The position numbers and the translations under genes are program-made. A stretch of 64,000 nt of DNA, taken from Tuctoria greenei (Eukaryota; Streptophyta; Magnoliopsida; Poales; Poaceae). This document shows, one piece after another, positions 10,401-22,409 of the stretch. The notes beneath the pieces were generated by a model that was given only the letters and a program-made list of their open reading frames with translations, had not been told where the DNA came from and ran no database searches. Positions within the stretch are counted from its first letter, which is position 1. Every line of letters starts with the position of its first letter. The DNA is taken from assembly GCA_036927565.1 (NCBI GenBank), contig JAYESD010000001.1, forward strand, positions 249,579,097 to 249,643,096. Reading direction: 5' to 3'.

Positions 10401-13400
10401 GAGTTTTGGTACCGCGGATGCCCAGATACGCATGCTTCTTTGTCGCCTTGCTACTTCTGCAGCATCGGGAGCTACTTGTTCAGTGACTCAGTCTTCTGCG
10501 CCTTCGAGTACTGCTGCTTCTTCTTTGTCTTCCACTAATGAACCACATTCTACTTCTGCTCCAGGTACTTGTCCATAGATTCTTGACTCTGGTGCTTCGT
10601 TCCATATGACTCGTTATCATACCAGTCTGTCTTCTTTGAGTCCTTTGTACTGACCTTCTATTGTTCATACTGCTGATGGTTCTCCTCTTTCGGTTATTGG
10701 ACAGGGTGCTCTTCTATCTGAATCTTTTGTTGTTCCTACTGTCTCTTTTGTTCATGGACTCACAATGCAACTTATATGTGCTGGTCAACTCACTGATAAT
10801 GTTTGTCGAGTGGTTCTTGATCATGATTGTTGCTATGTTCAGGATCGTCGCACGGGTCGCCTGCTTGGTATTGGCCCTCGTCGTCGTGATTCACGGCGTC
10901 TTTAGGAGCTTGACTGGCTTTGTCTTCCTTCCGCTGCGCCTACCATTTCAGTCGGCTCCACTCTTGCTGCTTTGTCCACTTCGACGTTTGCTCAGTGGAA
11001 CCACCATTTGGGTCATCTTTGTGGCTCTCGCCTCTCCATTCTAGTTCGTCGAGGTGTTTTAGGATCGGTTTCTAGTTCCGAGTCTTTAGCTCATTGTCAG
11101 GGTTGTCGGCTAGGGAAGCAGATTCAGCTTCCTTATCCTTCTAGCGAGTCAGTGTCTAAGCATCCTTTTGATCTTGTTAATTCTGATGTATGGGGTCCTG
11201 CTCCTTTTGCTTCGAAAGAAGGACATAGATATTATATCATTTTTATAGATGATTTTTCTCACCACACATGGGTCTACTTCATGAAGCATCGTAGTGAGGC
11301 ATTATATATCTATAAATCATTCTCGACTATGGTCCATACTCAGTTTGACACCTCTATTCGTATTTTTCAAGCTGACTCTGCTGGTGAGTATCTATCCGAT
11401 GCTCTTCGCCATTTTCTTTCTGAGCAAGGAACACTTGCACAATTCTCTTGTCTAGGTGTGCATGCTCAGAATGGCGTTGCAGAGCGCAAGCATCGACATC
11501 TCCTTAAGACAGCTCGCACTCTTTTGATTGCCTCTTCTGTTCCACCTCATTTTTGGGTTGAGGTTGTTTCTACTGCCGCTTTCTTAATTAACATTCAACC
11601 ATTATCTACCCTTAAAGGTGGAATTCCCTTTGAGCGACTTACATTCAAGATGCCTGATTACACCAGCCTTCGTCTCTTTGGCTGTGTGTGCTACGTGTTG
11701 CTTGCACCATGTGAGCACACTAAGTTGACTGCTCAGTCTGTTGAGTGTGTTTTCTTAGGCTACAGCTCGGAGCATAAGGGATATCGTTGTTGGGATCCGG
11801 TTGGTCAACGGATGAGTATTTCACGGGATGTTGTTTTTGATGAGACACGTCCTTTCTATCCCCGACCATCTTCTGATACTTCTTCTGTATCTGTGGTTGA
11901 TCCTATTTTGTTCCTTTTCCTTTCTGATGCTCCAGTTGTGAGTGTTTCTCCTTCACACTCAGTACCTCCATCCATGACCTCCTCTTCTTTGGAATCTTCT
12001 TTGATGGTTCCTGATTATGCTTTGAAGGCTCCAGTGACACAAGTCTATACTCGACGAGTTGTGCCTCCTACAGATGTGACAGTTGCTTCTGATGAGACAT
12101 CTACTCCAGTTGAGTTATCTGATGTTTCAGCTTCTCCAGCTCAGTTTGATCATCAGGATATGTGTTCTTCTCCTGAGGGATCATCTTCTTTTGATGATTC
12201 TTCTCCTGAGGAGCCCCTTGGACGGGGTCATAGTTTTTGTCAGTCTCCTGATCGGTACTCTCCTTCTAGCTTTGCTGCTACTGCTCTTCCTCAGCCGGGT
12301 ACGTATCATGATGCTGTTTCTCATCAGGAATGGCAACATGCAATGGCTGATGAGATTGCTGCTCTCGAGCACATCGGCACGTGGGAACTTGTGCCCTGTC
12401 CCCCACGTGTTCGGCCTATCACCTGTAAGTGGGTCTATAAGGTTAAGACCCGCTCGGATGGTTCACTTGAGCGATATAAGGCTCCTTGGTCGCCCGTGGC
12501 TTCCAGCAGGAACATGGTCGTGACTATGATGAGACCTTTGCTCCTGTCGCTCACATGACCACGGTTCACACTCTGCTAGCTGTGGCATCTGTTCGTGATT
12601 GGTCCATCTCTCAGCCTGATGTAAAGAATGTTTTTCTTAATGGTGAGCTGCGTGAGGAGGTTTATATACAGCCAGGTGCCTGGATATTCTATTCCTGAGG
12701 GTATGGTTTGTCGCCTTCGGCGTTCTCTTTATGGCCTTAAGCAGACTCCTTGTGCTTGGTTTCAGCACTTTACGTCTGTGGTCACTGCTGCTAGTTTCTC
12801 TGCCAGTGCTCATGATTCTGCGCTTTTTGTGCACACTTCGTCTCGTGGACGCACTCTTCTTCTTCTCTATGTTGATGACATGATCATCACTGGAGATGAT
12901 TCAGAGTACATTGCCTTTGTTAAGGCCCATCTTAGTGAGTAGTTTCTTATGTCCGATTTTGGTCCTCTTCGTTATTTTCTTGGGATTGAGGTTTCCTCCT
13001 CCCCTGAGGGAATTTATCTGTCTTGATCGGGCTTCTCTTACTGATCACCGGACTGTTGAGACTCCTATGGAACTTAATGTCCATCTTCGAGCCACTGATG
13101 GTGAGCCTCTTGATGATCCTACTCGTTACTGTCATATTGTAGGGAGTCTTGTGTACCTTGGGGTCATCCGTCCTGATATCTCGTACTCTGTTCACATTTT
13201 GAGTCAGTTTGTTTCCACTCCTACTTAGGTCCACTGTAGTCACTTGCTTCGTGTCTTATGTTATCTTCGTGGGACCATATCTAGACGTTTGTTTTTTCCA
13301 CGTTCCAGCTCTTTACAGCTCAAAGCATACTCTAATGCTACTTGGGCTAGTGATCCCTCTGATCGTCGATCCCTTTCTGCATATTGTGTTTTTCTTGGTG

Positions 13401-13789
13401 GTTCCCTCATTACATGGAAGACTAAGAAGCAGGTAGCAGTTTCTCGTTCGAGTGCAGAGGCTGAGTTGCATGCTATGACTCTTGTGAGTGCAGAGGTTAC
13501 TTGGTTGCGGTGGTTGTTTGAGGATTTTGGTGTGTCTGTTGGTATGTCGACTCCACTTTTGTCTGACAGTACAGGTGCTATTAGTATTACTCGTGATCCG
13601 GTCAAGCATGAGCTGACCAAACATATTGGAGTGGATGCTTCTTATACACGAGCACAGGTACAGGATGGTGTTGTTGATCTTCAGTATGTGCCTTCAGAGC
13701 TTCAGTTGGCTGATTTCTTCACGAAGGCACAGATCCGAGCTCAACATGATTTTTATCTCTCCAAACTCAGTGTTCGTGACGCACCTTGA
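10401..13789 (+). pseudogene. copia pol: protease, integrase, RT, RNase H
   Basis: Domains in order: protease ILDSGASFHMT at about 10580, preceded by a stop; GAG-pre-integrase WNHHLGHL (about 10996); integrase from 10972 to about 11900 in one open frame, with DVWGPAP, FIDDFSHHTWVYF, QADSAGEY and HAQNGVAERKH showing the D-D-E core; reverse transcriptase in three frames (WELVPCPP, LVARGFQQEHGRDY, FLMVSC region, catalytic YVDDM near 12870); RNase H from 13244 (TWASDPSDRRSLSAY, SSAEAELHAM, TKHIGVD). At least four frameshifts and several stops break it. The first RNase H Asp is Asn here (YSNATWA for YSDADWA). It ends with a stop at 13787. Confidence 0.92.
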
Positions 13790-13801
13790 GTTTGAGGGGG
13801 G
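13790..13801 (+). other. Polypurine tract
   Basis: GTTTGAGGGGGG ends directly at the 3' LTR, the expected plus-strand primer position. Confidence 0.8.
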
Positions 13802-13943
13802 TGTTAGAGATATAATAGACTTATATTTCTTCTTTTGCATTTTCCCTCCTGCGTGAGGGGTTTTCTGTTATTTACCATCTATTGTACCTCTATTTATAGT
13901 GATCTTTGGTCCTAATAAAGATACAAGGTCATTATTCCTAACA
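13802..13943 (+). repeat. 3' LTR (142 bp)
   Basis: TGTTAG...CTAACA; partner of 8653-8794 and followed by the target duplication ACACT. Confidence 0.95.
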
Positions 13944-13948
13944 ACACT

Positions 13949-14323
13949 TAGTATGACACCTAGACATTATGCTCCATGGAGATGGTACAGAAAAATATGA
14001 GGAAGTTTAGTTAAAGTGTTTCATGCCAATGACATCTGGAAAGAAAGCAAATTGCTCATACTTTCGAGTATCCATTATACTATCTCAATAACTTGATTAA
14101 GTCACTGTTATATGAGAATGAGAAGTAGACGGTACATACTGTCGAGCGGCTATTAAATTATCTTAATACTTGTTGTGCAACTCTGACTGATAATGTTTCT
14201 ATAATAAGAAAGCATGCAAACAACACATTGATGGGTTTCCATATATCGCTAAGCAGTCATGTGTGGCTCATATCATCAATTTGATGTTGAAGGACATAAG
14301 ACGCTTTGATGAGGCTACACAAG
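13949..14323. other. Intergenic stretch, nothing recognised
   Basis: No gene-like frame, repeat or terminus is visible. It continues the target sequence into which the copia element inserted. Confidence 0.5.
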
Positions 14324-14325
14324 TA

Positions 14326-14583
14326 CTCCCTCCGTCCCAAAAAGATAGATGTTTTAGCATTTAGAAATAATAGTGGAGTATGTAAATGACGCATGTGCTC
14401 TCAACTTTAACTCTCACCATTGGCTGACATCGAGTTCCTAGGTACGGAGAACAACACTGATTCGAGCTGATTGGAGGAACCTAACGTTGGCTTTAAATTA
14501 CTACACACTTACATGCTAAGAAGTCAGTCTTTGTGGGACAAACTTGCAAATTCAAAACCTCCATCTTTATAGGACGGAGGGAG
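14326..14583. mobile_element. Stowaway-type MITE (258 bp)
   Basis: Begins CTCCCTCCGTCCCAAAAAG and ends TATAGGACGGAGGGAG, the Stowaway (Tc1/mariner) terminal inverted repeat. It is flanked by the TA target duplication at 14324-14325 and 14584-14585. No coding capacity. Confidence 0.93.
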
Positions 14584-14585
14584 TA

Positions 14586-15945
14586 GTGAATAGTGGAAAT
14601 GCATTGAGTTGGTTGCAGTCTTTCTTGTAGTTAAAATCATTATCTATTACAAGTTGCACAAAAAACTCTTTAACAATCTCCTCAGCTATCACTTCGCTTA
14701 TACAAATACAAATAAATTCTGCATTTCGGATGCGACCTATCGCATGCATTTACACATTTATGGAAGAACATGGTTCATCGCAAAATACTATAAAATTAAT
14801 AAAGAACATCATGATAGGTCTTGTTCATGTGGACCTACAAGTCAGCAGAGTTGGAATAATCACTTCACTAAATCGTTCAAATAATATAATAGTTGCTTGA
14901 AAGCATGGACAATCTACCTTCTTTCCAAATGTCACTGACATGGACCCACTTTGACCAATATTTCTCAAGCCTAAGTTGTATGGTGACATAATGTATACCC
15001 TAAGTTGTATGGTGACATATACATGCTAAATCTACATAAAAGGGAGGTTTTAAAAGAGTTACTACAATAGAACCTGTCAATTTGATTAACAAAGCAACAT
15101 CCACCGTCACTTCCCTTACCTTGAAAGTCAATATCATCTAATGATTCTCTTATGATTACACGAATTTGTCCAAATTTATAACACGGAAATATGATCCCTT
15201 TCTAGCCACCCCGTATTTCATCCATAATTGCGCTATCAACATAGAGATAATGCTCATTAGTATCTTCTTTCCTCTTCCTTCCTGATTCAAATAAGTTTAG
15301 GGATGAAAATAATCGAATAAAAGGATAAACCGTTTTCATATGCATAAACCAATTTCGGAATCAGGGTTGATAACAGTATTGTCAAATATGGATGCATATC
15401 AGATATGTCAAAAGTAGCAATGACAGATCCATCGGATCATAAACATGTTGATATCTAACGGATTCGAAAATTTATTTAAGAAACAACTCTTCGCATACCA
15501 TAGCCTTGCTGCAGCATTGTGGCAGGACTCCACCTACCTCAGCTTCATCAGCAAACCATCGGTGGTGGTCACCACATCAGTTCGAGCAGACACAAACTCA
15601 CGTGATGGGATGAGCTCCATTCAGAAGGTGGTCATTACGATGAAGAGAACTCTAATATTACGGGGGCCAACTTAATTGTAGCTGATGAACTGGATTTTGT
15701 GTGGAATGTGTTCGAGCGGAGGGCTGACAAACAATCACAAACGAACATGAGGAAACTTTTTTTTTCTCTAAATTTCACACAACTAGGCTAGTAATAAGCA
15801 GCACAAGAACCTTTTATAGGTCGTTGGCAACACATCTGAAACACGAACTCCACCCGTCACTTCCGAGATGCACTCATTTCAACGCTAGGCGACCACCCAC
15901 TATGCAGGACGCAACCAACTTGAAGACCCATGCAGCCGCCAACCA
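14586..15945. other. Intergenic stretch with a partial duplicated segment
   Basis: No supported gene. A 21-bp phrase CTAAGTTGTATGGTGACATA is directly repeated at about 14970 and 15000. About 70 bp near 15095-15165 (minus strand) resembles 8545-8620 (plus strand), sharing GAGAATCATT.GATG and TTGACTT..A.GGTAAG. Confidence 0.45.
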
Positions 15946-15949
15946 GTGT

Positions 15950-16915
15950 TATAAACGGTAAACGGTAGACAATGGGCAAATGTATGTTTGCCGTTTAGCC
16001 TGCCTAGATGGTGTTTAAACGGTGTCTGAATAGATTTAAACGGTTTGTACTATAGCAACACTTTTGTAGCAAGGTAAAATATTTTTTTACTAACATTTCA
16101 ATCTGATTCTCACAAAATTACAGCATAAGTGTTTTCAGTAAAAAAATGGGTGAGGTAGTAACAAGTTTATGCTGATTTGTTGGATCAATTAGCTTTACAG
16201 CAATGCACTCACAGTGTCATTTATGGGCTAAACACAACACATAGCAAAAAAGTTGTTATTTTCCTATCTCTATTTGCTTCTACGATCTTTTGGTCTCGAA
16301 TCTCTTCGCTGGTGGCCCCTTTTGGCAGAGCTTCACGGAGCTGATTCTCAGACAGAATCAGAGAAGCTGTGTCAAACACTGTTTTTCAGAAGAAGTGATT
16401 CTTGGCTGATTCTGTGAAGTGATTCTCTGAAATGAACTAAGATGTTGAAAGCTAAAAAAATTAGCTTCTTCTAATTCTGTGAAGTGATTCTCTGTCCTGA
16501 TTCTAATAGTTTATTCTAGAGAATCATAGAGAATCATTTTCAGTCACAGAATCACTTCAACAGAGAATCAGAAGTGAATCCAGAGAATCTAACTTTGTGG
16601 AGCTGTGCCAAAGGGGGTCATATATGTGTGCATTCTCGTATCTAAGTAGAGAGTGAAACATTAGTCATAGTCATAGGATAGCAACACAGGGAAACGTGGC
16701 GGGGATGAGGGCAAGAACCTTCGGCGACGACTGCAGCGACCCGGTCTTGATTGGGCAAGGTGGGGTGCTTGATGTGAGCCTTAACGGGCAGATGATGAGA
16801 AATGTTATTTCTAAACCTAACAGTTATATATTTAACATAACTGGGTTGAAACCGTTTAGGCCCTAAATAATGCAGTAGCCCCATGGTTACTATTTAAACG
16901 ATCATTTAATACCGG
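15950..16915. repeat. AAACGGT-rich element remnant, unclassified
   Basis: The left side carries several AAACGGT copies (15955-16045) and the right side carries the complement (AAACCGTTTAGG near 16850; TTTAAACGATC near 16893). This suggests a degenerate inverted-repeat DNA element with a MITE nested inside it. No clean terminus or target duplication was found. Confidence 0.3.
16314..16619. mobile_element. MITE with GGCCCCTTTTGGC-type ends (306 bp)
   Basis: Left end GGCCCCTTTTGGCAGAGCTT and the reverse complement of the right end GACCCCCTTTGGCACAGCT form an imperfect inverted repeat of about 23 bp. The body is built of GTGATTCTCTG/CAGAGAATCAC words in both orientations. No clear target duplication is visible, so the superfamily is open. 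Confidence 0.7.
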
Positions 16916-17143
16916 TTAGGATAACAATGTCGCCAGATCCCCTTAGAAGACCAACACAAATAGCACGCATGCAGTTATTGGTATCAGCTTCGATCAAGGA
17001 GGGAACAAGTCAATCCTCATGGCAATGCTCAAAACATAAAAAGTCTATACAATAAGAGCCAGTTTGGCAACGGTCTGTGCTCTAAACAATCAAAATTGCC
17101 TCCTCCAAGCTCCTTCGCCGAAAAAGGTGAGAACAATAGGGGA
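16620..17143. other. Intergenic stretch, no gene seen
   Basis: Right part of the AAACGGT-rich remnant followed by unremarkable sequence up to the second 650-bp repeat copy. Confidence 0.45.
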
Positions 17144-17803
17144 ACAACTCCATTCAAATTAGGGGATTAAATCAAAGCACTTATCGTTGTCCGCGAGCCC
17201 GCTAGCGGTCACTCAAGGGTCGAGGCCGATGCAACAATGGTACCACCCGTACATGCATCAGCCCTTCCATTACACACAAGAGCTATCTCATCGTATTCAT
17301 GGAGTTTCCAGCGGGGGAGATCTAAGGTGGGTGGCAACAGTTGCCCTAGCGACAAGTGGCCGACGTCGCGTGGGGGTAGGATGGGACGCCATGCCACGGG
17401 TACGCGCAAACACGTGGACGATGCGAAGTGGAAACAAGGAGTGCGATGGATTGTGCGGCCGTGCGGGTGCGGCGAGGCGGGCGATGCACAACAGCAACAA
17501 CTCATGACGGTTGTGGGGGTGGCTGGCAGCTGGGTTAGGGTTGTATTCGAATATATCTGAACAAATATGGGTATCCGATGATTTAGTTGGATATTGGTCA
17601 AAACCATTTCCAATCAATATCTAAAAATAATATACGAAATTAGATTCGAATTCGAATAAAATCCGACAAAAACGAAAATGGATCAGATTTTTCCGAAAAC
17701 GATTTTGCATGATCCGAAAAAAATCCGATCTGTTTTCACCCCTGTGTTCAACATTACATCTTTAACGTTATGTGGTACATTTGAGCATGGTACCACACTT
17801 CTA
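17144..17803. repeat. Dispersed 650-bp repeat, copy 2
   Basis: Direct-orientation partner of 6956-7607; ends at the shared phrase ACATTTGAGCATGGTACCAC. Overlapping open frames on both strands differ from those in copy 1 and are not conserved, which argues against a gene. Confidence 0.75.
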
Positions 17804-18260
17804 GGATTCTAGCTAAATGATTATTTAACGCGTTACTCCGGCACTATCCCTTGCAATAAAGCAATAAGTGCACTTGCATCCATTAACTTTTCTAATATGA
17901 ATATTGCTTACTAGTGAGTCCTCATAGTTGTATGAGTCTCTGCAATTCAACAGAAAAATTAAATATGTACGCCTACAAAAAGTGATTCTATATCACTACC
18001 AGGATTCCGGTTTATTGCGACGAAAAAAATCGTTGCAATAGGTCGAAATTCGTCGCAATAGGATGTTGTCGCAACGAATAGAATGTCGCGATAGTTTTTC
18101 CGACTCGTGACGATAACAGCCGTGGCAATAGGTTATTGCGACGACTTGACATCCGTGGCAAATAGTATGGTATTGCGACGACTCCACGTTGGTGGCAAAT
18201 AGTATGGTATTGCAATGGTTTAGTGTATTGCGACGATTTAATGTATTGCGACGAAAATAT

Positions 18261-18905
18261 CGGTGTTGCAACGATGTCACATTCATGGCAAAAAGTATGG
18301 TACTGCAACGACTCCACGTTCGTTGCAAATAGTATGGTATTGCAATGGTTTAATGTATTGCGACGATTTAACGTATTGCAATGAAAATAACGGTGTTGCA
18401 ACGATGCCACATTCGTGGCAAAAAGTATGGTATTGCAACGACTCCACGTTGGTGACAAATAGTATGGTATTGCAACGGTTTAACGTATTGCCACAATTTA
18501 ACGTATTGCAACGAAAATAACGGTGTTGCAACGATGCCACATTCGTGGCAAAAAGTATGGTATTGCGATGACTCCACATTCGTGGCAAATAGTATGGTAT
18601 TGCAACGGTTTAACGTATTGCGACGTTTAATGTATTGCAACGAAAATAATGGTGTTGCAACGATGCCACATTCGTGGCAAAAAGTATGGTATTGCAACGA
18701 CTCCACGTTCGTGGCAAATAGTATAGTATTGCAACAGTTTAATGTATTGCGACGATTTAATGTATTGCAACGAAAATAACGGTGTTGCAACGATGCCACA
18801 TTCGTGGCAAAAAGTATGGTATTGCAACGACTCCATGTTCGTGGCAAATAGTATGGTATTGCAACGGTTTAACGTATTGCGATGATTTAATGTATTGCAA
18901 TAAAT
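18261..18905. repeat. 130-bp higher-order tandem repeat (5 copies)
   Basis: CGGTGTTGCAACGATG starts at 18261, 18391, 18521, 18650 and 18780, a step of 129-130 bp. Each unit divides into two 37-bp subunits (TTGCAACGATGCCACATTCG..., TTGCAACGACTCCACGTTCG...) and three of 18-19 bp (TTGCAACGGTTTAACGTA, TTGCGACGATTTAATGTA, TTGCAACGAAAATAACGG). Confidence 0.9.
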
Positions 18906-18920
18906 AGTACGTTATTTACG

Positions 18921-19480
18921 ACGATTTCACATCTGTGGCGATAAGTACGGTATCGTGACGATTTCATACTCATGGCGAATAGTATGGTATCACGACGTTT
19001 TCACATTCGCGGCGAATAGTACGGTGTTGCAACGATTTCACATCCGTATCGAATAGTACGGTATGGCAACGTTTTTACATTCGTGGCGAATAGTATGGTG
19101 TTGCAACGATTTCACATCAATGACGAATAGTACGGTATCGCGACGATTTCACACTCGTGGCGAATAATATGGTATCGTGATGTTTTCACATCCGCGGCGA
19201 ATATTACGGTATCGCGACGATTTCACCCTCGTGGCGAATAATATCGCATCGCGATGTTTTCACATTCTTGGCGAATACTACAGTGTTGCAACGATTTCAC
19301 TTCTGTGGCGAATAGTACGGTATCGCAACGATTTCACACTCGTGGCGAATATTATGGTATCGCGACGATTTCACAGCCGTGGCCAATAATAAGGTAATGC
19401 AACAATTTCACGTTCATGGCGGATAGTACGGTATTGCAACGATTTCAAAACCGTGACAACAGTATTGTATTGCAACGATT
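18921..19480. repeat. 37-bp tandem repeat
   Basis: ACGATTTCAC...CGTGGCGAATAGTACGG-type units step by 37 bp (18921, 18958, 18995 and onward), about 15 copies with drift. The unit corresponds to the 37-bp subunit of the neighbouring 130-bp repeat. Confidence 0.85.
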
Positions 19481-19813
19481 TCTGATGTGTGGCAATAGGT
19501 TCGTAATGCAACATATTCAAATCTGTTGCAACAGGGTCGTAATGTGACGTTCTCTGGGTGGTGGCAATAGCAGTATAGTGCAACGCTTTGTTGGTCGTAG
19601 CCAAATGTTTGTAGTGCAACGTTTTATAATTTGTGGCAATAGCTAGCTTCCTATTGCAACAGTTTATTTGTGTCTGTTAATGTCATGTTTTATAATTAGC
19701 GGCACTAGAATCCTAATGCACCAGGTTTGAAAATTAGTGGCAACAGAATCAATTTATTCGCACACGATACGTCTGTCGACTTAACAACAAACATCCAGCA
19801 ATTGATGCAACTC

Positions 19814-21540
19814 TCAAGGACCCTTGCGTCGTTGCGAGACGATGTTATTTACAGTTTTTTCAGGTTGCAACATTGCACCCATTAAAATAGCACCGCGACG
19901 AGTTGTAGTATTAGGAATAGTTTCTTGAACATCCAGCTTCGACTTGGTGTGAGCAGAAGCCTTTTGTGGAGTTGCTGCTAGCCGTTGTTGATTTTGCAAG
20001 CTCTCCATCATTCTACGCATGTCTACTAGCTCCTTTTCTTGCCGTGCAGAATTGGCTACCATCTGATCATGTAAAGTCTAGACTTCCTGGTTGAGCTGTT
20101 CATTTGCCTGGACGAAGCCATCCATTTGGGAGGTCATATAATCATTCCTTCCTTCCAACTCTTGCACCTGAGAGCTGGGGTCTTCATTTCTATTTTGCAA
20201 GGATCGAACTTGCTGGCCGAGCTGGTCATACATCTGGATACGCAGTCTTTCAGAAACGTTAGGTTTAGCCATATAACCACGCCCCCGAAACTGTGATCCT
20301 CCAGAACCGGTTGTGGATATATAAGTAAGCTAGAAGATGTTGTTTCTTACCTCATCTGGGATTGGGACTCCCAGCTCAGCTTCCTTGACGTTGATTTGGG
20401 CACGTGCCTGGGTCTATATACAAAAAGAAAAGTCACATGTACATTGCAAATATTTATTTAAATGGGGACTGTTTGAAGTGTTTCTCATATGTACAGCTTC
20501 TGCCTGCTCGTTTGCCCATTGACCGTTCTTCACATGGCTTGCCTCCCACAGTTCTATGTCATCGGGTTCTTTTCTGATCTTTGGGTCTCGCTACATCAAA
20601 TACAAGTAAAATTTGATTGAATGATCGCAGTGCAAAGGAAAAGCATGATTTCGAGCCAAGCAAGTGTTTTGTCTTTTGAGTACTTCGATTTCGTGAATTG
20701 GTTCTGCTTACTGACTGCAATTTTAAGAATTAATTTCACGAATGGGTGTTATCAAATAGTTTTTATAGGATATGAAGGTATTAGAAAGCTAGCTAACCTT
20801 GAATCGCTCGGACCCAAAATAGTCCATAAGCGCCAACCAATCGAAATCTGCTACGTCAACAGGCTTGTTTTGTATACGTTCCTCATTGGTCGAATACTTC
20901 TTATAGGTGGCATGCAATGTTGATCGCCACCCCTTGTAGCGCTCACTAGCAATCTTCAATATTTTTCTTCTGGTATCATCTGTGTCCTCCAAGTCTCAGG
21001 CATTCTGTACATTGTATGTCACACTGTTATAAATGTACAAGATGGAGGTCGCTAGAAAAAAATACTTATGTGGGGTGTCACAACACTAACCAGAATGTCT
21101 CTCACTATATCGCTCTTCGAATTATCGCCAACCTCTACCCACTTCCTTACACCAGCGAGGGGTGCATTTTTTTGTTGTAATAACCACATCATCGACAAAG
21201 TGCCACTGATTAGGACCAACCGCAGCACCCAACCTATCGGACCACTGAATTTGTAGCTTCCGATTCTGATCATTCGTTCTATTTGCAGATGCTAGATAGC
21301 GCAATTTAGCAACCTTAAGTCCTTTAGCCACCCCTCTTCCAAACTTCTTTCCTTCCGTTAGTGTCATTTAAACGGTAAACGTTTAAAGCAAATTAGCAAC
21401 TAATCAGGCCTAGTATCATGTACAAATAGTGTGAAAGAAGAAGAAGTCTGATGTTTTACCATCTTCAGGACGAGTGCGGCAAATACGAGCGTGGGAACTC
21501 CGCGTCGCAATAGCATTTTGCTCCATATTGGGCGATGCAT
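19814..21540 (-). pseudogene. CACTA TNP1-type accessory transposase gene (Transposase_24 family)
   Basis: Minus-strand exons are recognisable as the Ptta/En/Spm accessory protein: a start segment near 21540-21460 (SSHARICRTRPEDGKT); 21367-21060 (GRGVAKGLKVAKLR, QWSDRLGAAVGPNQWHF); 20992-20800 (SERYKGWRSTLHATYKKY, DWLALMDYFGSERFK); about 20600-20490 (KEPDDIELWEASHVKNGQW); about 20412-20336 (QINVKEAELGVPIPDE); and 20330-19814, a Gln/Glu-rich predicted coiled coil (YDQLGQQVRSLQNRNED, DMRRMMESLQNQQ). Stretches between them look like introns. One in-frame TAG at about 20078 interrupts the last exon. Such proteins act with TNP2 at CACTA ends; here it is transcribed outward toward the left end. Confidence 0.82.
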
Positions 21541-21923
21541 CGACTTTTTGACTTCTTTGTTGCTGTTCATACCCTACAATCAGGCATTAGGCAGTAGTCA
21601 GTAGCGCTACAGCACCCGTAGTACTGCAGGGGATTTTCAGTCTAGTTGCGAAGCAGGCAAGACAGTAGATGGCGATGCTAGAGAAAGAGAGGGTTCGCCG
21701 GGTGCTCATCCTCTGCAGTACTGCCGGTTCGGTCTGACCGACATCAGAAGGAGCGCGTCTCGAGGCGAATTGGTGGCAGGGAGAGTCATGGACGTCAGCG
21801 GTATTAGCAGGTAGAGGATGCAAGACAGATGAAGCGGGCAGCTTACGACGTTTAACAAAGCTAGGGTTTGGTCTGGCAGTGCAGTGACCACATTTAAGTG
21901 AGAGTATCAACGTCCATATCACA

Positions 21924-22045
21924 CCAGTGATCTCACGTGACTTACGTTTTTACTGAGGGCGATGCAGTAAAGATCTAACGGTGTGATTCTGTTGGATCTT
22001 TACTGCATCGCGTGCAGTAAAAACGTATAAGTCAGGTGATCTGTG
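21924..22045. repeat. Hairpin-forming inverted repeat (foldback MITE-like)
   Basis: Two arms, AGTGATCTCACGTGACTTAC... and its complement ending ATAAGTCAGGTGATCT, enclose GATGCAGTAAAGATC / GATCTTTACTGCATC with a loop of about 17 bp. Each arm is about 50 bp with small mismatches. No target duplication was confirmed. Confidence 0.7.
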
Positions 22046-22409
22046 TCCATTGATATGACCCCAGAGCAAGTCTCGAGGCTAGGAGGACAGTGTGGCGGAT
22101 CTAGGAATTAAATTTAGGTGGATTGCATACTGATATTTTGCTCTGCATGTTAGCATCTCGCCCTAAAGTGCTACTAGAACAGATACATGAATATAATCTT
22201 GCGTTAATTACCAGTCATCAACAACACATTTCGCAGTGTAAAAAACAGAATTGAGATCATATAAGCAGCAATGAACCCTCATGTACATGCATCTCTAAAC
22301 TATATGATACTAATATTTCTTAGTGGACAGAGGTTAATGATATTGGACTATTTTTTCCAGGTTATGCCATGTCATATGGGGCATAGCATGTAGGTATGCC
22401 GTAATGGCC

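Larger units (their letters stand above)
8653..13943 (+). mobile_element. Complete but defective Ty1/copia element with 142-bp LTRs
   Basis: Two nearly identical 142-bp LTRs (TGTTAG...CTAACA) flank an internal region with gag, protease, integrase, reverse transcriptase and RNase H in copia order. The 5-bp target-site duplication is perfect: ACACT at 8648-8652 and 13944-13948. A tRNA-Met-type primer site follows the left LTR and a purine-rich tract precedes the right one. The polyprotein has several stops and frameshifts. The intact ends and duplication mean it inserted as a unit and later decayed; it lies next to the beta-tubulin exon-2 fragment. Confidence 0.95.
17994..19760. repeat. Left subterminal repeat array of the CACTA element
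   Basis: Nearly the whole stretch is made of TTGC.ACGA and TTCGTGGCAA words. It has three zones: a start with degenerate copies (17994-18260), a 130-bp higher-order array (18261-18905), and a 37-bp array (about 18921-19480). The rest decays into copies with CCTAATGCA, which is also the wording of the right-end array at 49-51.5 kb. Open frames such as 18368-18847 (minus) are read-through of the array. Confidence 0.85.
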
